Below, one piece after another: positions 1 through 9,950 of a stretch of 64,000 bases of DNA. The translations under genes and the position numbers were made by a program. Each line of letters opens with the position of its first letter. The first letter of the stretch is position 1. The notes beneath the pieces are model-generated. The model was not told the origin of the DNA, made no database searches, and saw only the letters and a program-made list of their open reading frames with translations. The DNA comes from Myxocyprinus asiaticus (taxonomy: Eukaryota; Chordata; Actinopteri; Cypriniformes; Catostomidae), in assembly GCF_019703515.2 (NCBI RefSeq), contig NC_059385.1, positions 31,104,001 to 31,168,000 of the forward strand. The letters run 5' to 3'.

Positions 1-2387
1 CACTGGAGCAAGAGAAAACACAGACGCTCCGACTAAAAAAAGAGGGAAAAGAAGAAAAGTTCCTCCAGACAAATTCATGCCACTTCGCCCCCATTTTCAC
101 TACTCACATACACTGATCGAGACGATTGGGATCAGAGACTGTACTGACATAATGTTGCACAATGTGCCATGGCTTTTACTCTAGATCTCAGTGCGTTAAT
201 TTCATACAGTCTGACAAGCAACAGTCGTAAAACGTGCTATTTTTCTAAATTATTAAACTTTGCTGTGTTACTAATCTCACACTTAACATAAATACCTTGC
301 CTTTTGTAAATAATTGGATGTACAATTTTTGACTGGCAGATGATAAAATGGTTGAAAAATCCCATAGACTTTACATTAAAGGAGGGACCAGAGTTATATC
401 TAGAGCTCAGTATACTTGGTGGTGGGCTCTTTTGACTTTGGCCAATAATCAACCACCTAGTAGCAATGCCCCCACCACCTACTGTAACAAGTACAATTCA
501 CATTTTCTTCTGAAAATGCAAAAAAAACAAACAAAAAAAAAAAAAATGTCTTTTATAAATCATGCATATGATGATATGCACATAGGAACATTTAGAAAAT
601 TATTGTACATTCACTTTTAGGATCATTCTATTTTTGTATTTTTTATACAAAAGACCCCTAGTTCTTCATACCCTTCCTTACATAATTCCTAAACCTTTCC
701 AAAGGAAGCTCTGTTAAATAACATTGCACGAAAATGAAGAAGTGCATTTCCCTCAGTATTGTCATATGTTTGATCTAAATTTAGATTACTTGTAGTCTTT
801 GTTTAAATCTGATGTGTGACACTGGCTTGTTGACATTTTCTTTATTATATTCATGAGGATAGATCTTAGAAGTGACGTCTAAAGTAAAGAGGACCCAGTG
901 AGAAATACAAATCAATGCTGTCAATGCATTTTTACTGCATTTAACTCTGTAAATATAAGTACTTTACTAGAGTGATTATATGCAGTGTTAGGTATTACAT
1001 CATTCACCTGGTCTTCAGACATATATATTTACATGAGATAGTGGTGAGAAGGAACATGATCGCATGGTAAGTCAGCATGTTGTTTCTGACAGTTCCAGTA
1101 CCCTAGGATCAGCCACATTATGCTGACTCACAGAAAAGTGCCATATCTTATCAGACATTTTTTGCATCAGCTCCAGCGTGTTAACGTTCCCTTGTGGTGT
1201 GACTGGAAGCATGTTGCGCCAGCATTTTGGGAGACCCTAGTTCGGATCCCGTGCTGAAACCAGGAATTAATCACGTTTGTATAATCAGTGATATGTGCGG
1301 TTGCATTTTTTCAGTGTATAAAATATGCATTCCTCTTCACTGTATTACAGCCTGTACAGCTGAAAACAACTTGCTTCATAACTCGCTTTTAGTGCCCCTC
1401 CCTGGACATTTCACCTGGAAAATGGAGCTCACACGTGCCCATATGCCCAACAACACTTACCACTTTGGCCACTGGGGACAGTGTTTTACATTTAGGTAAG
1501 CACAGACCCATTTTAGCTAAAGAAAAGTCAACCTGCTGTTTCCGATTTCACTGTGAAACCAGCCTGTTAAAAGTGCATTTATGGAAAAAAAACTATTAAG
1601 TCATAAACATTAATATAAGGTTTGTTAAAACAATCTACAAAAGAAAGCAGGACATTTGAAACTTCCCATTGCAGCTGTTCAGTTAAAAACTTAAGGCTGT
1701 GATATTTTGGCAGTAATCACGAGAAGCCCCCTGCTGAGAGAGTATACTTTAGATTTTTTGCAGATAAACGTATATCTGCATCTAAGATGTCAAAGTCAAG
1801 TGCATTCAGTGCCCCGGCATGTATTACAGGACAAAAAGTTTAATTTGTTTTTGAAGCAAAATATTTAGTTAAATGCGGCTGTTTATCACTGTATTTCAAT
1901 TCAGTTATTAACTAATTTTGTATGAAGTATAAATTTATGTTCAATTTAATGTCACACTATTTGTTAAATATCTACCTAATTAAAGAAATATTATCATGTG
2001 ATATTATTAAATCCGTAATCTACAGCATGTACTTGTAGTAATGTAGTTAGTGTACCCAACTACTTTTTTAAAAGAGTAGCTCGACAGTTTAACTTCTTTA
2101 AATTATAAGAAGCTTGGGAAGCTACAGTTTTAAAGTAACTTCCCCAACAATGATTGTAACTGTAAACAGAGATAATAAAGCCAAGCATGCTCCTTTGCAA
2201 CTGAGTGTGCAGTTCTGTTGTTTTGTCCTGTTAACGGTTGCCGAAAGTGCATTCTTCCTCCAATGCGGACAAAACATCATACTAAAAAAATCTGCGCTGC
2301 ATGTCAGTGGAATACCAGTGGCACCACAACACCACTAATCTACAGCGTGAAACAGTGGAGTCCGATTCCTGAACAAATTACTCTTAT
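1..2387. other. AT-rich flank, no gene recognised
   Basis: No exon, transposase or RNA gene can be supported here. The open frames are short and lack recognisable domains. Bases near 346-460 (wording such as aaaggagggacc) resemble a short stretch near 38770, so part of this is probably an old dispersed repeat. Confidence 0.5.
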
Positions 2388-2436
2388 GACATTTACATTT
2401 AGCAGACACTTTTATACAATGTGACTTACAAAATGA
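2388..2436 (-). repeat. SINE 3'-tail remnant
   Basis: Read on the minus strand, this matches the common fish SINE tail (taagtcacattgtataaaa followed by gtctgctaaatg). That tail normally follows tRNA-headed SINEs like the one at 3016. Only the tail is recognisable. The following bases to about 3015 show nothing I can name. Confidence 0.5.
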
Positions 2437-3015
2437 AGAACATAAGCAGTTCGGCATACAAAAGCCGACAATATCAGCAGTATCACACTGCTAATGTATA
2501 TTCATAGCTGGAGTAGTACATAAGTAGAAAGACACAGAAGAAAGAAAAAAATACCCTTGTGCGACCCAGCATCCTTCTGCAAGGACATTGTGTTTTGGCT
2601 TTGCTATACGCAATGCATAATTTAAATTAATTTAAACTGACAGATCTCAGTTCAGAAAATTCTGTGCTATCAGTAAAGGGTTAAACTTTAGACGTAGGGA
2701 GTCATGTGATAAAACAACATGGCGCCGTTCACAGCGGAGTTTGTCTTTTGGGGGAAACGCCACCAAAACTACATCTGGTAAGAAACCTAATTAAGTATTT
2801 ACATTGAAACCTGTTTGAGTCAAAATATTAGAGTCTCTGGTTTCATCTAATATGCAATTTTTAAAATTTGAGCAATTTATTGCAAAAAGGCACACTGTTG
2901 AACACAATGACCACTGTAGTGGACAACTGTGCTAGTTTTTCTTTAGCAATTCTGTATTTACTGTGCATTTTCACATTGAGAAAATTTTTTGCTTTCAGAG
3001 GCTTTATATGGAGTA

Positions 3016-3174
3016 GTGGTGGCATGGTGGACTAAAGCACTGAATTGGTAAGCAGAAGGTTGTTGGTTCGATCCCCACAGCCACCACCATTGTGTCCTTG
3101 AGCAAGGCACTTAACTCCAGGTTGCTCCAGGGGGATTGTCCCTGTAATAAGGGCAATGTAAGTCACTTTGGATA
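3016..3174 (+). repeat. tRNA-derived SINE, tail truncated
   Basis: The first 73 bases keep a tRNA-like layout. GTGGTGG at 3016 can pair with CCACCAC near 3081-3088, and a B-box-like GGTTCGATCCC lies at 3064-3074. The SINE body with the usual wording (cttgagcaaggcacttaact) follows. The copy stops at tcactttggata, before the usual aaaagcgtctgctaaatg tail, and passes directly into gypsy sequence. A second copy is at 20888. This is a transcription-competent-looking head only; it is not a tRNA gene. Confidence 0.8.
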
Positions 3175-3957
3175 CACTTCCTGCATTTCGTGCCTCCATC
3201 TCTTTACATACCCCTTGTGGTCAGTAGTTCCTGTTTCTGGAGTCAAGCCAAAAAGCAAGTCAATGGGTAACCTTGGTGATCTTCCGAACAGAAGATAGAA
3301 TGGTGAAAATCTTGTAACTTCACATCGAGTACTGTTGTATGCAAAGGTAAGTTTATTCAGTGACTCTTTCCAATTGGTTTTCTGTTGTTCAGTCAAGGTC
3401 TTTAACATCAGGAGTAGTTCAGTCGTCCGGTTGAAACATTCGACTTGTTTCCTTGCGGATGATACGGTGTGGTTCTTAATCCAGCAATTCCACAACTCTT
3501 CTTCAACTGGGCGAATAGTTAGTTTTCAAAATCTGCTCCATGATCTTGATGAATTCTTTGGGGGAATCCGAATTTTAATGCATATTTATTGAATATTCGA
3601 TCAGCAACTGTTTTGGCAGATTTTGATATGGTGGCATAAAATTGTGCAAATCTCGTGAAGTGATCAACTATGTCTAAGATATATTTGTACCCTCCTTTGA
3701 ATTTATCCAGATGTAAGAAGTCGATGGAAACGAGTTTGAAAGGGTGAGTGCTGACAATGTGGTGCTCTGGTTTCTTTGCTTGGTTTCTTTTGTTTCAGAC
3801 AATTGCAACTCTTTGTTACGTAATGTTCAATTTCACTTTGCATTGGTGGCCAGACAAAACTGTCTTTGATCAATGACAATGTCCTATCCACAACTTGATG
3901 TCCCATTTCATTGTGCAATTCTTTCAAAATGCATTGTTTGCATTTCTCTGGCAACAC
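3172..3957 (-). pseudogene. gypsy integrase fragment
   Basis: Two frames carry integrase motifs. At 3703-3957 a zinc-binding HHCC-like region is seen (HNEMGHQ, then CNCLKQKK with one Cys spacing altered). Around 3500-3730, in shifted frames, come an SIDF-type first aspartate and HQDHGADFE with the second. At 3163-3495, VECFNRTTE carries the catalytic glutamate, followed by TFAYNSTRCEVTRFSPFYLL. The D, D and E positions can all be recognised, but frameshifts separate them. The enzyme would have inserted element cDNA into host DNA. The reading frame runs a few codons into the neighbouring SINE at its 3' end. Confidence 0.8.
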
Positions 3958-4101
3958 AAGTTGTGTTCTGGCAACTGTCTTCCTGTGAAGAATACCATCT
4001 TCTCCCAGACAAAGCTTGTCCTAGTTGCGCAGTAAACATTTACTCTGTGCACTGAATGTCTTCTGTAGGTGCCCAGTAGGTTTTGTGTCTGTCAGCTTGC
4101 A

Positions 4102-5299
4102 TTACATTACTGGTCCAAAGTGGGCATCATCTCTTTGTGCTTGTTGTATTTTGTTGACATAAAATGACTCACGTAACTCTGCACACTCTGAGTCATAGAG
4201 AGAGATCATTGCTGTCCATGACACATTTGAGTCTTGAGCTTCAACAGCCTGGATGGTCGCTTTAACACAATCAGATGACAGTTTTTCTGTACACTGCTTC
4301 ATTATTGTCTCAAAGTCCATGGGAATTCTGGATAGACTATCTGCATCTACATTTTCTTTACCAGGATGGTATCTGATGGTGAAATGAAAGTCTGCAAGTT
4401 CTGCTACCATCTACATCCAGTCGCGTTGAGCTTGGCACTTGTCAGGACGTAGGTCAGTGGGTTGTTGTCACTGTATACAGTGAATGTAGGTGCATAGTAC
4501 AGATAATCACAAAATCTTTCAGTGACAGCCCACTTCAAGGCTAAAAACTCTTATTTCCCTGACTCTAGCCTCCTTGCATCCTTTTTTTTGTCAATCTCAG
4601 CTGTCCCTTTTAGCAGGTTATAAAGCGGATGAGCAATACGTGAGAAATCTTTGATATTTTGTCAGTAGTAACTTAACAGACCGAGGAGTGCATGGTCTTT
4701 TGTCTTTCAGAGCTCTTACTGCAGAAGTATTGGCAGGGTCCATCTTACTTCCTTCGGCAGATGCAATCCTTCCTAGGTAACGCACTTCATGTTTAAACTA
4801 GGTTTTAGTTCGATTCCATACCGTCTCAACTATTGTAGCACCTTTCTTACGTCATTGACATGATCTTCAAAGGACTTATTGAACACTAATGTGTCATCAA
4901 GGTATGGGACACAGATATTGTCTCTAAGGTCCTCCAGGCACTCTTCCATAAAGCGTTGGAAGGCTGCGGGGGCATTAATTAATCCGAAGTGTATGCAAAT
5001 CCCCTCATTTATCCCCATGGCATTACAAAGGCTGACAAGGGTCTGCTCCCTTTGGCCATGGAACCCTGATGGTATGCTTTTCCTTGGTCGAGTAGTGAGA
5101 ACCAGGAGTTTCCTCCAAGACTGTCCATAATATAATGTACACGGGGAATGGGCTGCCGGTTAGGATTTGTTTTCCGGTTCAGTTCTCTGTAGTCAATGCA
5201 CAGACTTAAGCTGCCATCCTTTTTACGAACACATACCACAGGTGAGGCATAAGGTGAATTTGACTTTTGTACCCATCCTTGTGAAATGAGATCATTCAT
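4102..5299 (-). pseudogene. gypsy reverse transcriptase and RNase H fragments
   Basis: At 5009-5299 the RT fingers appear (SPYASPVVCVRKKDGSLSLC, IDYRELN, then [11 protein letters not shown]). At 4830-5018 the palm appears with the catalytic motif YLDD inside [13 protein letters not shown]. At 4102-4410, the connection after RNase H (DFHFTIRYHPGKENVDADSL) is seen. The stretch 4410-4830 holds eroded RNase H coding sequence in several frames. Conserved [12 protein letters not shown] is typical of Ty3/gypsy RT. Several frameshifts and stops make this a dead copy. Confidence 0.85.
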
Positions 5300-5479
5300 G
5301 TAGTCCTTACTTTCTTTGTAAAGGGGTTTAGGTACTGACTGGTAAGTGCATGCAACAGAAGTAGTGACTTTAGTGAAATGGTCAACTGCAGTTTATCTAT
5401 GCAACCAATGTCATCATCAGATTATGAGAATAAAGCTGCTTCCTCTTTCAGCATTCGTTGTACAATTTGTTTTTCAGAC

Positions 5480-5953
5480 TCACTGAGATGGTTCAAGTTC
5501 ACTGGAATATCCCAGGCTGTGTCTGAGATTTGGTTGGTTTCGTTTTGTAACTTGATTGATTTTTACAGATGTGAGGCATGGTTCCTCAAAAGCAGTAGTT
5601 GGATTCACAGCATGTACTGGGTGCACTGTGCCTATGACTGTCTTGCCTGCTAACAATATGTCATGGTCGGTGGGGTTTTGGACACTGACAATGAAATGTG
5701 GCAAAGTCCATTGCCGCAGTTTCACAAGAGTCTCACAGAACTCCAATCCCTCAGTCCACTGTGGGTTAATGTCAGGTTCAAAGGTAAACACTGTCTCTTC
5801 TTTTGGTGGGCGTGTCTGCACTCTGCATTTAATTTGTACTGATGTGTGTTTAGGCACATGAACTTTTTCCTTTGTTGTTTTGACTAGATACTCACATGAT
5901 GTTTCTGCATGCACACGCTCAATAAATGCATGAATTTTCTTCACTTTCAACAC
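5480..5953 (-). pseudogene. gypsy pol segment between protease and RT
   Basis: A 157-residue open frame lies between the protease and RT pieces on the same strand. It has no catalytic motif that I recognise. Its place and wording (VHVPKHTSVQIKCRVQT, VQNPTDHDILLAGKTVIGTV) fit the protease-RT spacer seen in gypsy polyproteins. The 3' part (near EPSQ) should run toward the RT N-terminus. Confidence 0.6.
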
Positions 5954-6145
5954 TAGGAAGAACTGTTCTCAAAAATTAATTGGCATTTGGCTGGGTCAGT
6001 TCATTGCTGTTCACTATCTGCTCAATCACATTATATCCAATGATTGGATGACAAAGATGTCTGCCTCTCATCAGTAACATGGGTATGATGAGTTCTCTTG
6101 CTTTCACTTAATTTGATGCTAAACCAAAAGTGCCTTCCATCCACC

Positions 6146-6360
6146 CTATGTAAGGTATATTCTGACCATTTGCTGCCACAAGGCAGAGTTCTTCAGGTGC
6201 ATCAGTTGCCTTTGAACATCTCTCAGTCTTACATTTGGTAACTGCTCATTTTTCCACAGTTTTTCTACAATACACACTTGAGATCCTGTATCCCATAATA
6301 CATCTACAAGCAAGCCTTGAATGTAGCACTGCACAAGACACTGTTTCCCTAAAAGTGCAG
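6146..6360 (-). pseudogene. gypsy aspartic protease fragment
   Basis: The frame contains LLVDVLWDTGSQVCIVEKLW. The DTG triplet (codons at 6285-6293) is the active-site loop of a retropepsin-like protease. Hydrophobic strands flank it as in the family. The fragment ends early, without the second conserved ILG segment, so it is probably truncated by a frameshift. It sits between the zinc fingers and RT, as expected. Confidence 0.7.
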
Positions 6361-6439
6361 CACAAGTAGGTTTGTTTGATTTTCATTTTTTTTTTTATTT
6401 TTTTTTTTAGATGGTGCAGAATTTACGTTTGTATTTGAA

Positions 6440-6765
6440 TACTGTTTTCATTGTTTTCTATGGTTAGTCCAGTGGTCAGCTTAACACACTTTTGAGCAGT
6501 ACAGTGTTTGCTTACAGGCTGTACATTGCCTCAACATGAAGTCAGGATTTGTGATGCCACAATATGCACAGCTTTGAGGGGACTTTTTTGTATGACTGGT
6601 CACTCCCTGTCCTGCGGTTGTGACTTTGTCTCGTTTAAAGAAGTGTCTCTGTATGTTGTTGGTCCTCGCGTTCTACAGACAGCCAGGAAATGGTCGCAGC
6701 TGCCACATCTATAACAATGAGTACAGTACACATCCAATCCACTTTGCTGACATGCCAGGCATTTC
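6440..6765 (-). pseudogene. gypsy gag C-terminal CCHC knuckle plus MYND-like zinc finger
   Basis: The minus-strand frame at about 6670-6765 shows CLAC, CTHC and then CYRCGSCDHFLAVC, a CX2CX4HX4C knuckle typical of nucleocapsid. About 80 bases on, in another frame (about 6440-6585), the motif series CAYCG, CTACKQTLYCSKVC, DHW and NHRK appears. The cysteine and histidine spacing is that of a MYND finger. Two in-frame stops fall where the family has Q after YCSxxC and where it has the last C. A frameshift separates the two fingers. MYND fingers are normally protein-interaction modules. Confidence 0.65.
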
Positions 6766-6766
6766 C

Positions 6767-7494
6767 TTACATGGTTTGAAGGAGGATGGTAGCCCTTCTC
6801 TTTTCAAAGGGTTGCCAATAACCTTGAGGTGGGTATTGAGGCTGGGGTGGTGACATACTGGTTTTATCTCTCACGTGGGTGGAACGCTGTGCAGACATGT
6901 GCTGAGGTTGTTTAATGGACTCTTTCATTTGAGAAACCTCTGCACTGAGATCCTTTAACAGTGCCACGTCTGAGTGTCTTTCCATTCTTTTTGACAGCAA
7001 CTTCACTGGACTGGACTGAATGTGTTTTGGTTGGATACTGTTGGACTAGGAGCTTCTTTTTGCTTTGACGCTCTGTTTCATTTGCACAAGCAATATTGAC
7101 TTGGCCAAAAAGCAGTTCATCACTCACATCAGTTTGTGTCAGGTAAGGTTGCAGGCCACTTCTGATACTGTCATTTTGTAGGCCAGTAGAGATGGTGTGG
7201 AGAAACATGCTCTGAACAAGATTTAGGTCATATTTCAAACTGGATTCAGCTTCCTGGGATGCGAACAGGATTTTTTTACCTTAAATCTAGACAGTGGACA
7301 AGAAAGCTTTGTGGAGTCTCTTTGCTGCTCTGCACCACTGAGGTAAGTTGCTTATAAAATTCAGTAGCACCCCTTTCTTGGTAAAGAGCTCGTAGTATGC
7401 ATCTTAATGTAGGCAGGGTTAGGTTTGTTTTTTCTTCCAGGTAACTACGCAGCTGCATGCCTGGTGCTATTGCTCTTATTACAGTGTGACACCA
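6767..7494 (-). pseudogene. gypsy gag fragments
   Basis: Overlapping minus-strand frames (6767-7006, 6912-7238, 7276-7494) carry gag-like helical sequence with no enzyme motifs (for example LRSYLEEKTNLTLPTLRCIL and FLHTISTGLQNDSIRSGL). They lie upstream of the CCHC finger. The segment starts abruptly at 7494, where an LTR begins, so the gag N-terminus is missing from the contiguous sequence. Confidence 0.65.
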
Positions 7495-7871
7495 TGTCAG
7501 GGTTTGTGTGTGGAAATGAGGAGATGGGGAGCAGTGACACACTTCAGGTCAGACTTTTTATTCTCTGCCTTCATACTCTTTGTGCACTCTTCTCAGTGCT
7601 TTTCTTAGTTCAGTGTAACACAAACTCTCAGTAAACATAAACTTCAAACTCTTGATACACAAACATATACACTCAAAAAGACACGCCAGTTGCTGCACTA
7701 CCATGTCATTCTCTCTCTCTCCCTTCTCTGGCATCTTCAGCTGTTTTAAGGGCTCTCTCTGCTATCACTGTAATGAGAAACAGCTGTTAGAAATCATGTC
7801 AACCAGCTTGACGAGCCACACCACTTCCTCTCTCTCGCAAACAGAAACATGACCATGCCCCCATCACCACA
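7495..7871 (-). repeat. LTR of Gmr1-like element (copy A)
   Basis: On the minus strand the segment begins TGTGGTGATGGGGGCATGG and ends CCCTGACA, so it has TG...CA ends. A polyadenylation-like AATAAAA lies near 7560. It directly follows the RNase H end of copy A. Its start resembles the LTR start of copy B at 59794 (TGTGGCGGCGGGGGCGTGG), but the rest has diverged. It is 377 bp long. The gypsy gag of the older element continues right after its CA end, which marks the insertion point. Confidence 0.75.
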
Positions 7872-7899
7872 TACCCCCACTGCCTGACTCAGGCCAGGG

Positions 7900-8505
7900 C
7901 AACATCCGGCCTGCCAACTCCCCCACCCATTCCTGGAGAGAAAGTCAGCAACAGCCATCTGCGCCCCTGGTCTGTGGATCACCTCAAATTTGAATGGATG
8001 AAGTGCCAGGTACCAACGGGTGATCCGTGCCTTGGTATCCTTCATGCGGTGGAGCCACTGGAGTGGGGCATGATCTGAACAGACGGTGAAGGCCCGCCCC
8101 AGCAGGTAGTAGCGGAGAGTGAGGACGCTCCTCCCCCTCCACCTCCTGCGAGAGCACTGCCCCCAGCCCTCTGTCAGATGCATCCATCTGCAAAATAAAG
8201 GGGAGAGAGAAATTTGTAGCATGTAAGAGTGGTCCCCCACAAAGTGCAGATTTTATTTTAAGAAAAGCCTGTTGGCACAGCTCCGTCCACTGACCCGGAT
8301 CGGGAGCCCCCTTCCTAGTAAGATCAGTCAGCGGGCTGGTGAAGTCAGAGTAACTAGGCACAAACCTTTGGTAGTAGCCAGCCAGAAACTGTCTCACCTC
8401 CTTTTTGGTCTTGGGCCTTGGGCAGGCCGTGAACGCTGCGCGTTTGTTAACTTGAGGATGCACCTGCCCATGACCCAAGTGGAACCCCAGATACTGAACT
8501 TCCAC
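7900..8505 (-). pseudogene. Gmr1-like RNase H (copy A)
   Basis: Frames at 7984-8505 and 7794-8240 together cover the RT thumb and RNase H. QYLGFHLGHGQVHPQ and RPKTKKEVRQFLAGYYQRFV come first, then LQMDASDRGLGAVLSQ with the first RNase H aspartate, then CSDHAPLQWLHRMK and VADFLSRNGWG. The two frames meet by a frameshift near 8130, where the expected VLYIS segment is garbled. It is closely similar to the copy B sequence at 59100-59750. Confidence 0.85.
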
Positions 8506-8529
8506 CCGCCCAATTGCGCACTTTCTCGG

Positions 8530-9190
8530 GTTGACCGTAAGCCCCGCCCCGTCGCAGCGACCTCAGGACAGCTCTCAGATGTTGCATGTGCCGCCAACAA
8601 TCATTACAGTATATGATGTATGTGGCCTGAGAACTTTATCCATGAGATGCTGGAATGTGGCGGGGGCCCCGAACAAACAAGAGTCACAAAGTGGTGTAAG
8701 CCGAACAGTGTGGAAAATGCTGTTTTCTCTCGGGATATTGGAGTTAAGGGGATTTGTCAATAACCCTTCGTTAAATCCAGTGTCGAATAAAATTGAGCCG
8801 CACCCAACCGATCGAGCAATTGGTCAATCCGGGGCATTGGGTACATATCAAATTTGGACACTGTGCTCACTTTCTGATAGTCTACACAGAACCGGACCGT
8901 CCCGTCACTCTTAGGTACCAGAACCACCGGGCTGGCCCAATCGCTGTGGGACTCTTCTGTTACGCCCATATCAAGCATTGACACTAATTCGTCTTTAACA
9001 ACCTTTTTTTGTGTTCAGGAAGGTGATGGGGCGGCTACGAACCACCACCCCCAGGGTGGTCTCGATGTGGTGCTCTATGAGGTTTGTGCAACCAGGGAGA
9101 GGCAAGAGGCAACCTTGAATTCCGCTTGCAACTTGGCCATGTCTGTGAGCTGCGACAGTGAGAGGTGGTGTCCACACGGGACCGGGGTGA
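8530..9190 (-). pseudogene. Gmr1-like reverse transcriptase (copy A), active site deleted
   Basis: At 8757-8984 the frame reads SHSDWASPVVLVPKSDGTVR, FCVDYQKVSTV and STLDLTKGY, the conserved RT fingers and first palm segment. At 8575-8760 it reads CLFGAPATFQHLMDKVLRPH and then jumps to IVGGTCNI or, in the next frame, to IIYCNDCWRHMQHL. The stretch that should hold YLDD is absent, so a short deletion removed the catalytic aspartates. The reading frame also shifts there. Copy B keeps YLDD at 58953-58964. Confidence 0.8.
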
Positions 9191-9590
9191 ATTAATTTGG
9201 TTTGAGAGTCACCTCCGGCCCGAGCTCCGCCCTCTTGGGGACTACCATTATGAAGGCCACAGGGACCATCTCCCACATGATTTTAGGAGATTGAGGTGGT
9301 AAACTTGACGTGCTCCACCCCATCTGTTCGCTAAACCTCATAATAGAGATCTCCGACTCGCCGTGTGACCTCAAAGGGCCCTTGCCACTTGGCCAGTAAT
9401 TTAGAGCTTGAGGTGGGCAGTAATACAAGCACTTTATCTCCCTGTGCAAATTCCCATAGTCGAGTGCCCCTGTCACACAGTCGGCTTTGACATTCCTAAG
9501 CTTGGAGCAAATTCCCCTGTGTTAGTTGACCCAAAGTGTGGAGTTTTGCTGTAAGATCAAGAATGTACTGAATTTCATTTGACCCACCTA
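9190..9590 (-). pseudogene. Gmr1-like integrase C-terminal region (copy A)
   Basis: Frames at 9496-9590 and 9192-9476 give NEIQYILDLTAKLHTLGQLT and then a basic, proline-rich C-terminal module that ends in VAFIMVVPKRAELGPEVTLK. Copy B shows the same NEIQYILDL words right after its integrase core (54630-54650), which identifies this as integrase C-terminus. It leads straight into RT with no break. Confidence 0.7.
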
Positions 9591-9595
9591 AGCAG

Positions 9596-9950
9596 GGAGG
9601 AAACTTGGGCACAGGACTGTCCAGCCTCCTGGGGGCAGGAATGGTACGGAAAGAGGAGGAGCGGAAGCGGGGTTTGGGGGTAAGGAAGTGAGAGACAGAG
9701 AAGAAGACAGTGAGACTTCGGTTCACTGCTTCCAGGAAATGCTGTCATGTAGTCCTCGGCCAGCTGGATCACTTCCTCCAGCGACGCCAGATGGTGGCAC
9801 TGGACCCACTTTGCCATCCCATAGGGCAGCTGGGTGATGAACTACTCCAGTACCACCTTGTCCACGATGTCCTGGGTGCCGCGGGGTTCCCCCGCCAGCA
9901 ACCATTTCTGGCAGCTCCAGAACTGCCTGGAGCAGGAGTTGAAAAGTAAT
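9596..9950 (-). pseudogene. Gmr1-like gag capsid fragment, SCAN-like
   Basis: Two frames (9575-9817 and 9723-9905) contain a helix-rich segment with MAKWVQCHHLASLEEVIQLA and EDYMTAFPG. In the other frame KWLLAGEP, DIVDKVVLE and FITQLPYG-like words can be read. Known family fact: the vertebrate SCAN domain derives from the capsid of Gmr1-like elements, and this wording fits that relationship. A proline- and serine-rich tail follows before the jump to the integrase C-terminus. Confidence 0.55.

Larger units (their letters stand above)
3172..7494 (-). mobile_element. Ty3/gypsy LTR retrotransposon, decayed, LTRs not seen
   Basis: Minus-strand fragments read in order gag, CCHC finger, MYND-like finger, aspartic protease, reverse transcriptase, RNase H end and integrase. 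This is the usual Ty3/gypsy order with integrase last. Each piece is in a different frame with stops, so nothing is translatable as a whole. The 3' end (after integrase) is lost at the SINE junction near 3172. The gag 5' part is cut at 7494 by the LTR of a Gmr1-like element. I found no LTR belonging to this element. Confidence 0.85.
7872..9950 (-). mobile_element. Gmr1-like Ty3/gypsy element, copy A, deleted
   Basis: Read on the minus strand the order is a gag capsid piece (about 9950-9600), integrase C-terminal region (9590-9190), RT (9190-8530), RNase H (8505-7900) and the LTR. Integrase upstream of RT is the diagnostic layout of the Gmr1 lineage, first described in cod. Protease and the integrase core are missing: gag jumps straight to the integrase C-terminus near 9595. 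No second LTR was found at the 9950 side. Frameshifts occur throughout. Confidence 0.8.

Noticed and set aside
3016..3088. Possible tRNA gene
   Set aside because: The head folds tRNA-like, but it is the 5' part of a dispersed SINE with a typical body, and another copy lies at 20888.
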